NCBI GenBank assembly: GCA_902803155.1
Contig: CADCOU010000010.1
Coordinates: 1-24,277, forward strand
Reading direction: 5' to 3'
DNA: 24,277 nucleotides
Origin: an uncultured Lachnospiraceae bacterium
Lineage (GTDB): Bacteria; Bacillota; Clostridia; Lachnospirales; Lachnospiraceae
Position numbers and translations under genes: made by a program
The notes under the pieces: generated by a model
What the model was told of the DNA's origin: nothing
Database searches by the model: none
Seen by the model: only the letters and a program-made list of their open reading frames with translations
In this document: piece after piece, positions 1 through 8,288 of the stretch
Numbering within the stretch: the stretch's first letter is position 1
Layout: each line of letters starts with the position of its first letter

Positions 1-2339
1 AGACAAAGACTCCGGCTGGACATGCTAAGGCGTGGGATAAGGACTATACGCCGGTTACCAAAACGGTTGACGGAAAAGTCATAGTTGTGACAGCGACGAT
101 CAGCATCGAGAATAAAAAGGTAGACGATCCGGCAGCAGAGGGAATCGTGTATGCCGCGGTAAAGGATTCTGATGTGGACTCGTCCCTGCCTGCCCTGTCT
201 GGTGTTGCGGTCACGATTGAGAAGAAGGTCATAACAACCGTGACGGACAAAGATGGAAAGGAGATTTCGAAAAAGGAAGACAAGGGTGTGGGCGCTTCAT
301 TTTCCTCAGAGGACGACTATACCTTACTGAACCTTGCCGACCTTTATGAAGACGTGAAAGCTCCAAAAACCGACGAGAGCGGAAATGTCACAAAGACCGA
401 GGTTATCCTTACGATCAGCACAGGTCTGAAACCGGGATACCGTTACGACGGAAAGTATGAAACGGAACTGAAGGTTTCCTGGGACGGAGATGAAACGACC
501 GGCGCACCAAAGATCGATTATTCGGGCAGCGAGACGGATCAGATCGCCAATAAGGGCGATGACGGCTACTGGAGGCTGACATTCAAACAGAAAAAAATCA
601 CTCCGTTTACGGTTGTATCCTACAAGATAGACACAACAACTATCGTTCCCGGAACCGTGTTCCAGCTCTATGGGACCGACGAAACGACGGTTCTGACGCC
701 CGGAAAGGATTATACATTATCCGGAGCTTCCGCTTCCGGAACGAACGTTACGATCAACGGAAGTGCTGCGACCATTACACTGACGAATGAAGATGAGTTC
801 AAGGCGCTGTCTGATCCGCACAAAAGCCTGACCGTGAAATGGTCTTCCACGATCCCGAACGGATACTATGTGCCGTCGTCTTCTTCCCTGACCGGCCAGG
901 TGAATTTCGATACACCGGAAAATATCCTGTATCTCGGTGAAAAGAAAGCGGTCGGAACCATTACCGTTAACAGGAAGCAGCGGTACGCACTGAATGAGAG
1001 CGGAAAGTACTCAAGCAACTATACGGATAAAGATGAGTCCTACAGCTTTGTTTTAACCAATGAAGCCGGTGATGTAGTGGGGACCAAGTCACTGACGGTC
1101 AAAGCCAACAACTGGTATACCAGCAGCAGTATCACATTTGATAATCTGGAAGCGGGTACATACTATCTGAAAGAAACCGTCCCGGAAGGTGTGAAGGAGA
1201 TCCACTATCAGCATCTTTATCTGAATTCGGATGAAGCCTGGAGGAAGCAGTCGGATAAGGGCGTCCGGATCGTAATCAAGCTGAATCCGTCGGGATCAAC
1301 GATTCCGGAAGTTGAGGATAAACATATTCTGCGATTCCGTAATATGTATGATAAGCAGGATACTCATTCTGCCGGTTTCCGGGTTAAGGTCCGGGTCGTT
1401 GACGAGAACAACCAGGACCTGGGAGTGACACTGACTGCCGGCTATACGGTCAAATGGACAACCAACGATAAGAACTGGAAAGTGAATCCGCAGCCCACGC
1501 TGAGCCTGGTCAATGCATCTTCGGCGACCTCAAAGAAGTACACGATCCCGTTCCCTGCATCGGATGACAGTGTTTCTGTCAAGGTGAAACTGGTATCCCT
1601 GACGGATGAGAACGGTAAAAACGTGCTGGGTCAGTATACGCTGGTCGATGATGCCGAATATACAAAGCTTTCCAGCTATCTGAAGACGATCAGCCTGATC
1701 AACGGAAAGACAGACGGGCTGGTAACATTTACTCTTAAGAAGGCGCAGAAGAAACAGGATACCGCGCAGCTTAGGCTGACGAAGTCGGTGACTTATCAGC
1801 AGGTTCCGATGAGAGTCAATGCGACCTACTATCTTGGAATCTTTACGGATCCCGCGCATACGAAGCTCCTGTTCAAGAAAGCGCTGTCGCTGAGCAATGC
1901 AAGTTCGCGTACCAGTACGCTGAAGATCAATCTGTATAAGCTGAAGAATGCAAACCATTCGATCACACTGTACTTTGCCGAGACGGACAGCAAGGGCAGG
2001 GTGGTGACCGGCGGAGCCAAGACAGGGTATAATATCTCGCTGAACCAGACCTCCGTTACGCTGTCACCGACCAATGCAGAAGCATCGATCGTCCTGACCA
2101 ATGACATCATCAAGGGATCGAAAGCGGCAAAGAGGCTGACGGATCCGGGCAGCGGATTTGCCGGAGACAGGAGCGCTCTTGCGGAGGCGCAGGAGATTGA
2201 GAACAACGGAAGTACGACCAGCAAGAAGACCGGCGACTCTTCGCCGATCGGGCCGCTTGCTCTCGCCGCAATGATCTCCGCGGCTCTTGCGCTGATCCTG
2301 ATCGCAGTTCTGGTGCTGCGCAGGCGCAGAAGACGCTGA
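1..2339 (+). CDS. Large cell-wall-anchored surface protein, C-terminal part (5' end outside window)
   Basis: The frame is open from base 3 with no convincing start or ribosome binding site, so the gene begins before the window; the GTG at 87 is internal. At least 778 codons are seen. The sequence is rich in Ser, Thr, Lys and Gly and has beta-rich, adhesin-like stretches. One segment around 1030-1190 ends in GTYYLKE, a pattern typical of Cna-B/SpaA-type pilin and adhesin domains. The last 39 codons (2220-2336) form a sorting-signal-like tail: a KKTGD motif, a hydrophobic helix of about 22 residues, then six arginines. This fits sortase attachment to peptidoglycan with the bulk of the protein outside the cell. 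The motif SKKTG departs from canonical LPXTG. The gene converges on the iclR gene with only 36 bp between them. The ligand cannot be told from the sequence. Confidence 0.85.
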   Translation, partial: TKTPAGHAKAWDKDYTPVTKTVDGKVIVVTATISIENKKVDDPAAEGIVYAAVKDSDVDSSLPALSGVAVTIEKKVITTVTDKDGKEISKKEDKGVGASFSSEDDYTLLNLADLYEDVKAPKTDESGNVTKTEVILTISTGLKPGYRYDGKYETELKVSWDGDETTGAPKIDYSGSETDQIANKGDDGYWRLTFKQKKITPFTVVSYKIDTTTIVPGTVFQLYGTDETTVLTPGKDYTLSGASASGTNVTINGSAATITLTNEDEFKALSDPHKSLTVKWSSTIPNGYYVPSSSSLTGQVNFDTPENILYLGEKKAVGTITVNRKQRYALNESGKYSSNYTDKDESYSFVLTNEAGDVVGTKSLTVKANNWYTSSSITFDNLEAGTYYLKETVPEGVKEIHYQHLYLNSDEAWRKQSDKGVRIVIKLNPSGSTIPEVEDKHILRFRNMYDKQDTHSAGFRVKVRVVDENNQDLGVTLTAGYTVKWTTNDKNWKVNPQPTLSLVNASSATSKKYTIPFPASDDSVSVKVKLVSLTDENGKNVLGQYTLVDDAEYTKLSSYLKTISLINGKTDGLVTFTLKKAQKKQDTAQLRLTKSVTYQQVPMRVNATYYLGIFTDPAHTKLLFKKALSLSNASSRTSTLKINLYKLKNANHSITLYFAETDSKGRVVTGGAKTGYNISLNQTSVTLSPTNAEASIVLTNDIIKGSKAAKRLTDPGSGFAGDRSALAEAQEIENNGSTTSKKTGDSSPIGPLALAAMISAALALILIAVLVLRRRRRR

Positions 2340-2375
2340 AGAAATGAAAGATGAAGATAGAATCTGAGGAAACAT

Positions 2376-3185
2376 TCAGCCACGCAGTTCTTTAAGAATA
2401 TCGATCTTGGTCTGCAGTATATGCTGAATCAGATTCGAAGTGTGGTAATTATTCATTCCGGCCAGACGGCTTACCGGGGCAGATATGCTGAAAGCATACT
2501 GCTCCGTTTTTCTGTATGGAAGGATGGATACTGCAAAGCATCTTACGCCGACCTCATTTTCCTCATCATCCAGTGCAAAACCCATGCTGCGGACATCGCG
2601 CAGCCTGAGCTTGAATTCGTTCAGATCTGTGATGGTGTGAGATGTTATAGGCAATATGTCACTCTGCGCCCACATCTGCTCCAGCTCTTCCGGCTCCATC
2701 TCAGCCGCAATGGCTTTTCCGACACCTGTGCTGTACAGGGGGACTCTGGCGCCGATCCGGGAGATCATATGGAAAGAGTTGTATTTGGATTCCACCTTAT
2801 CGATATACACGGCCTCCCACCCTTCGCGGCGGACAAGATGAACGGTTTCGTGTGTTTCTTCCATCAGCCTTACCAGATGGGGATGTATGAGTGCGATGAT
2901 GTCTTCCTTTTCGATGATCTGATCAGCCAGAGATGTCAGCTTCAGAGTGAGGCTGTAACGTTTACCGGCGTTATCCTGCCGGACATATCCAAGAGACATG
3001 AGGGAATGGAGGATGCGGAAAGAGGTAGTTTTATTCAGTCCTGACGCGGCAGTGACTTCCTGAAGAGAAAGCGCGCCTCTGTCCGCCAGGATCTCAAGAA
3101 CAGTGAAGAGTCTTTCGGCAACCTGAATCGGTTTGCTTTCTGCAGTATTCTTTTCGCTTATATTATTCATATTCTGTCCGACCAT
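2376..3185 (-). CDS. IclR-family transcriptional regulator (KdgR-like)
   Basis: About 269 residues. An N-terminal winged helix-turn-helix (about residues 39-70, with SGLNKTTSFRILHSL) is followed by the IclR effector-binding domain (about 100-265, with HETVHLVRREGWEAVYIDK). IclR-family proteins often control sugar-acid and aromatic catabolism by sensing a small intermediate. I chose the ATG at 3185 because AAAGGA lies 9 nt upstream of it. A TTG at 3203 would give a six-residue longer form and a short overlap with the preceding kinase gene. It is the last gene of the seven-gene minus-strand operon, directly behind the KDGal kinase, so it is a good candidate for the local regulator of both divergent operons and of itself. 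The effector (possibly KDG, KDGal or their phosphates) is inferred. No clear terminator is visible after it. Confidence 0.9.
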   Translation of the reverse strand: MVGQNMNNISEKNTAESKPIQVAERLFTVLEILADRGALSLQEVTAASGLNKTTSFRILHSLMSLGYVRQDNAGKRYSLTLKLTSLADQIIEKEDIIALIHPHLVRLMEETHETVHLVRREGWEAVYIDKVESKYNSFHMISRIGARVPLYSTGVGKAIAAEMEPEELEQMWAQSDILPITSHTITDLNEFKLRLRDVRSMGFALDDEENEVGVRCFAVSILPYRKTEQYAFSISAPVSRLAGMNNYHTSNLIQHILQTKIDILKELRG

Positions 3186-3199
3186 CTTCCCGTGTCCTT

Positions 3200-4204
3200 T
3201 CAAAGCAGGTCTTTCTGATGAGCGATCAGCAGCGCACCTTTTCCTGAGAGCGGAATACTGCCTGTGCTTTCGTACTCAACGATGTCGCTGAAGAAACCGT
3301 CAAAACGAAGCACTTCACAGATCGCCCGGCGCAGCGGTTCTTTTCCTGCAACAAGCACGATCGAACTGCGGTCAACACTGAGTGCAGTGGAATTGCGGAT
3401 GGAAATGACATCGCTTTGGAGAATCGATCCGAGCAGATAACAGGCGAGTTTTTCCTGCGGAAGATTCGTGAACTGGCTGAGTATGCGGCAGGAGAAGCAG
3501 GCCCGGCCGGGCCCGGTCTTCCGTGCGTTCTGATATCCTGCAAGCAGAATATCCCTGTCAAAGGTTTCCTCCTGGGCGTATTGGTGTCCGACAGCATCCG
3601 CAATGATGGTATTGTTTGTGACTACGGAGAGCAGCTCCCCGGTCAGCGTCGTGAGGCAGCCGGTAATCTGTCCGGATTCATTTACAGAGACAAACTTGGT
3701 ATGGGACCCCGGAAGCACGATCAGAATACGGCGGTCTGCCGGGAGTTCGCTGATCAGAGCGATGCTTTCAGTCTCCTCTCCACGCATGATATCCATGGAT
3801 TCATAGTTATCAAGAGTGATTGGATCAGAGGTATTCTTGATTCCGGGAATAAAGTGAATGGGAACCGGACAGATATCCTCAAGAAGGACAGGCGTCACCC
3901 CTGCTGCGAGTTCATTGATTCCGGCAGGTGCAGTGAGATGCGGGATCTCTACAAGGCCGACATTGGATGTGATCATGCCGCTGGCAATGATCATGCTTAT
4001 GTCTTCAAAACCGATATGCTCTTTTGCCAGCAGTCCGTTCAGACATTCTCTGACCGCTGTTTTCAGCTGGTGATTGTCTCCGTCGATGGCAGTATTGCGG
4101 ACGCCGACAGCCCTGTTTTCCAGCGCCTTCATCTCTCTCTGCTCATCAAAAAGGATCGCGCGGGTATTGGTTGTTCCCGCATCCACTGTGATTATGTACT
4201 TCAT
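3200..4204 (-). CDS. dgoK: 2-dehydro-3-deoxygalactonokinase (DgoK-like)
   Basis: The 334-residue protein begins with the ATP-binding motif DAGTTNTR (residues 8-15) of the ASKHA kinase fold. It has the DgoK-like segment SGMITSNVGLVEIPHLTAPAG (residues 75-95), and its length fits the family. The enzyme phosphorylates 2-keto-3-deoxy-D-galactonate to the 6-phosphate in the De Ley-Doudoroff pathway, in the cytoplasm. The KDPGal-type aldolase immediately upstream in the operon supplies the next step, which supports the call. Its ribosome binding site is weak (GGGG about 10 nt upstream), and an imperfect hairpin lies in the gap to the aldolase gene. Exact stereospecificity (galactonate or another epimer) cannot be read from sequence. 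Confidence 0.85.
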   Translation of the reverse strand: MKYIITVDAGTTNTRAILFDEQREMKALENRAVGVRNTAIDGDNHQLKTAVRECLNGLLAKEHIGFEDISMIIASGMITSNVGLVEIPHLTAPAGINELAAGVTPVLLEDICPVPIHFIPGIKNTSDPITLDNYESMDIMRGEETESIALISELPADRRILIVLPGSHTKFVSVNESGQITGCLTTLTGELLSVVTNNTIIADAVGHQYAQEETFDRDILLAGYQNARKTGPGRACFSCRILSQFTNLPQEKLACYLLGSILQSDVISIRNSTALSVDRSSIVLVAGKEPLRRAICEVLRFDGFFSDIVEYESTGSIPLSGKGALLIAHQKDLL

Positions 4205-4228
4205 AATACGGTACCCCGTTCGAAGGAG

Positions 4229-4263
4229 GGAGGATCGTGCACGTATTCCTGCACAGATTCTCC
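4229..4263 (-). other. Imperfect hairpin between aldolase and dgoK in the operon mRNA
   Basis: Bases 4229-4241 and 4250-4263 are complementary over 4 + 3 + 5 bp with one mismatch and one bulge, around an 8-nt loop. It lies in the 70-bp gap between the aldolase stop and the dgoK start. It has no T-run, so it is not a terminator; it may be an mRNA processing or stabilising element, or chance. Confidence 0.3.
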
Positions 4264-4274
4264 ATGGTGGAATG

Positions 4275-4928
4275 CTATAACTGCAGCTGCGAGGTATATT
4301 TCAGGGCCAGGGAAGTCAGTCCTTCATAATCTTCAAGCCCGATGAGTTTTTTGCTGACCAGGTTTGATCCGATTCCGACCCCTTTCATGCCGGCCGCAAG
4401 GAAATCATTCATATTGTCGAGGGTTATATCACCGACTGCAGTCATGGGAACATGGCTGATTGGTCCGAGGATTGCCCGGATGTAGCGAACCCCGAGGGTA
4501 CCTGCCGGAAACACTTTGACAAAATCAGCCCCAGCATTATATGCGGCAGCAATTTCCGTTGGCGTCATGGCACCCGGAAATGTGACCAGACCGAGATCTT
4601 CTGCACAGCGGATCACATCCGGATCCGTGTTCGGCGCAAGCATGAAGGATGCGCCGGCGTCGGCTGCGGCACGGGCCTGTTCTGCTGTGAGTACGGTTCC
4701 TGCGCCGATCAGCATGCGGTCTCCCATGAGGTCTTTGACAGCGCGGATGGCAGCAGGCGTTTCTGCCAGATTTGCAGGGTTTGTCTGATCAAAGGCGATC
4801 TCGAGAAGACGAATACCGCCTGCGTACAGAGCGGCAGCAGTATCCGTAATCCGGTCATTCGGTATCCTGCGTGCGATAGCAGTTATTTTATATCGGTTAT
4901 GAAAAGTAATTGCCTCTTGTTTTGTCAT
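4275..4928 (-). CDS. dgoA: Bifunctional KDPG/KHG aldolase family, probably 2-dehydro-3-deoxy-6-phosphogalactonate aldolase
   Basis: About 217 residues, normal for this class I (Schiff-base) aldolase family. The start at 4928 has GGAG 6 nt upstream; an in-frame ATG 10 codons further out is less well placed. Visible active-site elements are Glu43 in LLEIAFD, the GAGTVL loop (residues 75-80) and the Schiff-base lysine Lys138 in DFVKVFPAG. The arginine that normally follows the Glu strand in KDPG aldolases (as in FRT) is absent; the strand reads AFDQTN. E. coli DgoA also lacks this arginine, which favours KDPGal over KDPG as substrate. The reaction would give pyruvate and glyceraldehyde-3-phosphate. 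Its place directly before dgoK agrees. A second, clearly different paralog lies at 14546-15187. Confidence 0.85.
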   Translation of the reverse strand: MTKQEAITFHNRYKITAIARRIPNDRITDTAAALYAGGIRLLEIAFDQTNPANLAETPAAIRAVKDLMGDRMLIGAGTVLTAEQARAAADAGASFMLAPNTDPDVIRCAEDLGLVTFPGAMTPTEIAAAYNAGADFVKVFPAGTLGVRYIRAILGPISHVPMTAVGDITLDNMNDFLAAGMKGVGIGSNLVSKKLIGLEDYEGLTSLALKYTSQLQL

Positions 4929-4971
4929 GGTAATCTCCGTTGTGATGTTCGTTTTCAATCAGTGGGTGCCG

Positions 4972-5361
4972 TCAGCCTCTGCTGCCGTTCCGAAGCAGTC
5001 GTACGACTGCGAAGACAAGCATGGCAACCAGGATGATAACCAGTATGTTGCTGACAGTGAACAGAAGATCATAAGTCAGGAACGGAAGGTGCGGGATCGT
5101 ATAATTCTGGGTGATAACAGTTTCTGTACCCTCGGCGGAAACGGTAAACATTGTATTCATCAGGTAGGATACCCCGAAATCGGCCAGGCTTACCGCGGCG
5201 GTCGCCGCATAGAATATGCGCAGTTTTCTCCGGACGGCTGCCTGCCGGTCTGCCGGTACATTTTCAAAGCGGTACATCTGGCCGCTGCCTTTTACCGCAA
5301 CATATAGCAGGTAAAGACCGACGATGAGCTGAAAGGAATCCAGCAGAGAGTATTGTGACAT
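4972..5361 (-). CDS. Small three-helix membrane protein of unknown function
   Basis: A 129-residue protein with a strong ribosome binding site (GGAGG, 6 nt before ATG 5361). I do not recognise the family. Three hydrophobic segments are visible: about residues 8-24 (LIVGLYLLYVAV), 48-68 (FYAATAAVSLADFGVSYLM) and 97-121 (ILVIILVAMLVFAVVRLL), with a polar loop between the second and third. It ends in basic residues (RLLRNGSRG), which suggests a cytoplasmic C-terminus. It sits between the SDR and aldolase genes with gaps of 38 and 43 bp, so it is co-transcribed with soluble catabolic enzymes. It could be a membrane adaptor, an accessory transport subunit or a regulatory protein; nothing in the sequence decides this. 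Confidence 0.75.
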   Translation of the reverse strand: MSQYSLLDSFQLIVGLYLLYVAVKGSGQMYRFENVPADRQAAVRRKLRIFYAATAAVSLADFGVSYLMNTMFTVSAEGTETVITQNYTIPHLPFLTYDLLFTVSNILVIILVAMLVFAVVRLLRNGSRG

Positions 5362-5399
5362 ACAGAACCTCCAAAGATACCGGGCAGATCAGGGACGGG

Positions 5400-6149
5400 T
5401 CATCTGCCGAGCCATCCGCCGTCGACAGGGATCGTGATGCCGCTGATATAGTCAGAGGCCCCGCTTGCCAGGAAGATGGCAGTCCCGACAAGATCAGAAG
5501 GCTTTCCCCACCGGCCGATCGGAATTCGCACGGTGATCTGTTCGTTGCGTACGGGGTCAGCGATGAGAGCGGTATTCATCTCCGTGTCAAAATAGCCCGG
5601 AGCGATGCAGTTGACATTTACGCCCTTTGCAGCCCACTCGTTGGACAGGCTCTTGGTAAACTGCATGACGGCTCCCTTGCTGGCTGCGTAGGCGGGTACG
5701 CGGAAACCGCCCTGATAGGAGAGCAGAGAGGCAAAGTTGATGATCTTTCCCTTTCCGTTTGCAACCATATGTCTTCCGACTTCGCGGCAGAGCACAAAAA
5801 CGCTCTTGGCGTTGATGGTCGTTACCCAGTCCCAGTCCTCGTCAGGAAATTCGACGCTGTCATGGCGGCGCTGTGTTCCGGCGTCATTGACCAGGATGTC
5901 GATGCGACCCCACTCGGCCAGGACATTCTCGATGAAAGCCGGAATCCGCTCCGGGTGGGCCAGATCCAGGCTGTATGCCTTGATTTTTGTGCCGTACTGC
6001 TCGAGATCGGATACCGTTTCCGGAGCAATATTGCGTGCTACCAGGATCAGGTTCGCGCCGGCCTCGGCAAATCCTTTTGCGATCCCCAGACCCAGCCCGC
6101 GGCTGGCACCGGTGATCAGGGCATTTTTACCGCTGATATCAAATAACAT
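5400..6149 (-). CDS. SDR-family oxidoreductase (gluconate 5-dehydrogenase / KduD-like)
   Basis: A 249-residue classical short-chain dehydrogenase with a perfect ribosome binding site (AGGAGG, 7 nt before the ATG). Motifs visible: the nucleotide-binding TGASRGLG (residues 13-20), NDAG (88-91, where NNAG is usual), catalytic Ser141, the YAASK pair Tyr154/Lys158, and the PG motif at 184-185. Close relatives in sugar-acid operons reduce or oxidise keto-aldonates, such as 5-keto-gluconate or 5-keto-4-deoxyuronate. The neighbouring zinc dehydrogenase forms a pair with it that recalls the L-idonate to 5-ketogluconate to gluconate route (IdnD plus IdnO), but the substrate is inferred from context only. 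Confidence 0.85.
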   Translation of the reverse strand: MLFDISGKNALITGASRGLGLGIAKGFAEAGANLILVARNIAPETVSDLEQYGTKIKAYSLDLAHPERIPAFIENVLAEWGRIDILVNDAGTQRRHDSVEFPDEDWDWVTTINAKSVFVLCREVGRHMVANGKGKIINFASLLSYQGGFRVPAYAASKGAVMQFTKSLSNEWAAKGVNVNCIAPGYFDTEMNTALIADPVRNEQITVRIPIGRWGKPSDLVGTAIFLASGASDYISGITIPVDGGWLGR

Positions 6150-6186
6150 GCTTTATCCTCCTGTATATACTGCAGTTCTCAGATGA

Positions 6187-7188
6187 TCATGAAAAAGCGA
6201 ACATGACTTTGATCGCATCGGTTGGAGTGGTCAGGAGTTCGAAACCGCGGGCAGCTTCCTCCGGCGGGAGCTCGTAATTGACCAGCTTCTCATACAGAGG
6301 TTCTTTTGCCATCAGTTCTGCCGCGATCTTAAAGTCCTTGAACCGGTACACGCGGGTAAACTGGATCGAGAATTCACGGAACATCCCTTTCTGAAAATTC
6401 ATCATCGGAGGCTTTTTATAGCCTGCAACGATCTCGATCTTACCCCGGATCTTGACGACATCCGGCAGGATATCTGCGACGGACTGATGACCTGCGCAGT
6501 CAAAAACAAAGTCATACCCGTTGCCATCTGTCTCTTCCAAAAGGGTATCAAGCAGACGGTCATCGCTCAGGATACAGTGGAAACCGAGGCTTTTTGCGAT
6601 CTCGAGACGGACAGGATTCGGCTCGCATATGGTGATGGAAGACGCGCCGAACTGCTTCAGCGTGATCGCAGTGGCAAGACCGATCGTGCCTGCACCGAAG
6701 ACCAGGGCATTGTCGCCAGGGACGAACTGTGCCATGCGTACTGCATGAACCGTGACTGCAGCCGGTTCTATGAATGCGGCGGCTTTCGGCGAGAGACCGT
6801 CGGGGACCCGGACGATCATCGGGATCGGAGCGACAGCATACTCAGCCATCCCTCCGTCACAGTCGATGCCCAGCAGGCGGAGAGTACTGCAGACGTGGGA
6901 ATTGCCCTCCTGGCAGGGGACGCAGTGGCCGCAGGAAAGAAGCGGATCTACACAGACAAGCGTACCCTTCTTCATACCCGGAATATCCTGTTCCAGATAT
7001 CCGGAGAACTCATGTCCCATGACCAGCGGTGCTTTGGCTCTCGGATGGGCCCCGGCAAAGATCGTCAGGTCGCTTCCGCAGATCCCGGCATGGGAAACCC
7101 TGATGAGTGCCCACCCTTCCGGCACGGACGGAACCGGAACATCCCTCATCTCGACCTGATGCGGTCCACAGAATACAACAGCTTTCAT
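6187..7188 (-). CDS. Zinc-dependent alcohol/polyol dehydrogenase (MDR superfamily)
   Basis: About 333 residues starting at MKAVVF; AGGAGG lies 7 nt upstream of ATG 7188, so the longer frame to 7215 is not the start. Catalytic zinc residues visible are Cys37 (GICGSD), His59-Glu60 (GHE) and Glu141. The four structural-zinc cysteines are Cys86, 89, 92 and 100. The Rossmann motif GAGTIG lies at residues 165-170. The family oxidises secondary alcohols of polyols and aldonates with NAD(P), for example sorbitol, threonine or L-idonate. It sits between the CtBP-like dehydrogenase and the SDR in one operon, so it probably interconverts hydroxyl and keto groups of the imported compound. The specific substrate is not readable. 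Confidence 0.85.
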   Translation of the reverse strand: MKAVVFCGPHQVEMRDVPVPSVPEGWALIRVSHAGICGSDLTIFAGAHPRAKAPLVMGHEFSGYLEQDIPGMKKGTLVCVDPLLSCGHCVPCQEGNSHVCSTLRLLGIDCDGGMAEYAVAPIPMIVRVPDGLSPKAAAFIEPAAVTVHAVRMAQFVPGDNALVFGAGTIGLATAITLKQFGASSITICEPNPVRLEIAKSLGFHCILSDDRLLDTLLEETDGNGYDFVFDCAGHQSVADILPDVVKIRGKIEIVAGYKKPPMMNFQKGMFREFSIQFTRVYRFKDFKIAAELMAKEPLYEKLVNYELPPEEAARGFELLTTPTDAIKVMFAFS

Positions 7189-7254
7189 TATGACACCTCC
7201 TGTTTTAAAACACATGGCATATGATTGACTGACTGATTGTACGGAAAGAGTGCT

Positions 7255-8208
7255 TTATATGCGGTTGAGCTGATAATGGAGGGGTTCCCCAAGCAGGAAG
7301 CGCGTGGCCTCCTCTGCAGCCTTGGTTTTCAGGTCAAGGGAGGACTGCTCTGAGTACCATGCTATGTGCGGAGACAGAAGGATGTTTTTTGCGGTTCTCA
7401 GAGGCGAATCCGAAGGAAGAGGTTCTGTCGCCGTGACATCGATCCCGGCACCTGCAAGGCGTCCTGCGTTCAGGGCATCGGCGAGGGCTTCTTCGTCGAT
7501 GATCCCTCCGCGTGAAACGTTGATCAGGAAAGCGGTTTTCTTCATTTTTGAGAGCATGTCGCGGTTGATCAGGTTGTATGAAGTCTCCAGATTGGAATGG
7601 ACGGAGATCACATCGCTTTGAGAGACCAGAGTTTCAAGATCTGCTTTCTGAACATAATCGAGGTCGACACGTTCCGGAACAAGATCACAGGCCAGGATCC
7701 GACAGCCCAGCGGCCGCACGAGCTGCGCGAAACAATGCCCGATCCGTCCCATCCCGATGATGCCGATCGTCTGTTCCCGGAGACGGAAGATCGGCATCCC
7801 CTCCGTATAGTCCCAGTGTCCGGCTTTGACCGAAGCATCCATCTGCAGGATCCGGCGCGTCAGTGCCATCATCATGGCAAACGCCTGTGACGCGACTTCC
7901 TGGACGCCGTAATCAGGAACGTTGCTCACGGCAACGCCGTGCCTTGTCGCTGCTTCAATATCTACATTATTCATACCGACGCCGTAGCGGACCAGGAATC
8001 TCAGGTCCGGGAGCGCAGCGAAGACTCTCTCGGTGAACGGAGCATATTGATTGATTACTGCCGCATATCCGGGAAGATCCCGTATCAGGTCGTCTTCGGT
8101 CCGGCACTGAAACAGCTTCAGTGCCAGACCGTTATCACGGCATACTTTTTCTTCTTCGTTCATGTTGAGATGGTCACAGTCAGAAACGGCGATGATTTTT
8201 TTACTCAT
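7255..8208 (-). CDS. D-isomer-specific 2-hydroxyacid dehydrogenase, CtBP-like (C-terminal binding protein family)
   Basis: A 317-residue protein; GAGG lies 7 nt before the ATG at 8208. The NAD-binding motif GMGRIG is at residues 152-157, and the catalytic set is Arg233 (VSRGG), Glu262 and His281 (SPHIAWYSEQ). The SPH-AWYSE signature is characteristic of the CtBP/phosphoglycerate-dehydrogenase-like subgroup. These enzymes reduce 2-keto acids to D-2-hydroxyacids or the reverse. It is the first gene of the minus-strand operon, about 45 nt downstream of the predicted start of transcription. In this context it could act on a 2-keto-aldonate or on a glyoxylate/pyruvate-type product; this is inference. 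Confidence 0.88.
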   Translation of the reverse strand: MSKKIIAVSDCDHLNMNEEEKVCRDNGLALKLFQCRTEDDLIRDLPGYAAVINQYAPFTERVFAALPDLRFLVRYGVGMNNVDIEAATRHGVAVSNVPDYGVQEVASQAFAMMMALTRRILQMDASVKAGHWDYTEGMPIFRLREQTIGIIGMGRIGHCFAQLVRPLGCRILACDLVPERVDLDYVQKADLETLVSQSDVISVHSNLETSYNLINRDMLSKMKKTAFLINVSRGGIIDEEALADALNAGRLAGAGIDVTATEPLPSDSPLRTAKNILLSPHIAWYSEQSSLDLKTKAAEEATRFLLGEPLHYQLNRI

Positions 8209-8259
8209 ACGCGCACCTCGCTGGATAGAGAATTTCAGAATGGTGTTCCATAATGTGAA

Positions 8260-8288
8260 ATTATAGAGCGCAATTTACGGGCTGTCAA
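8260..8288 (-). promoter_or_regulatory. Consensus sigma-A promoter of the catabolic operon (leftward)
   Basis: Read on the minus strand, TTGACA (8288-8283), exactly 17 nt, then TATAAT (8265-8260): both hexamers match the consensus fully. Transcription would start near 8253, giving a leader of about 45 nt to the dehydrogenase gene. A promoter this strong would normally need a repressor, which fits the IclR gene at the end of the operon. One copy of the repeated CAATTTACGG lies within its spacer. Confidence 0.85.

Noticed and set aside
2340..2375. Terminator between the convergent surface protein and iclR genes
   Set aside because: Only 36 bp, with a 4-bp stem (CTGA/TCAG) and no T-run; not supportable.
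3416..4345. Plus-strand open frame of 309 codons over dgoK
   Set aside because: Antisense to a kinase with family motifs through its length; no domain, no ribosome binding site.
5355..6146. Plus-strand open frame of 263 codons over the SDR gene
   Set aside because: The minus strand encodes the full SDR signature with a perfect ribosome binding site; this is its shadow.
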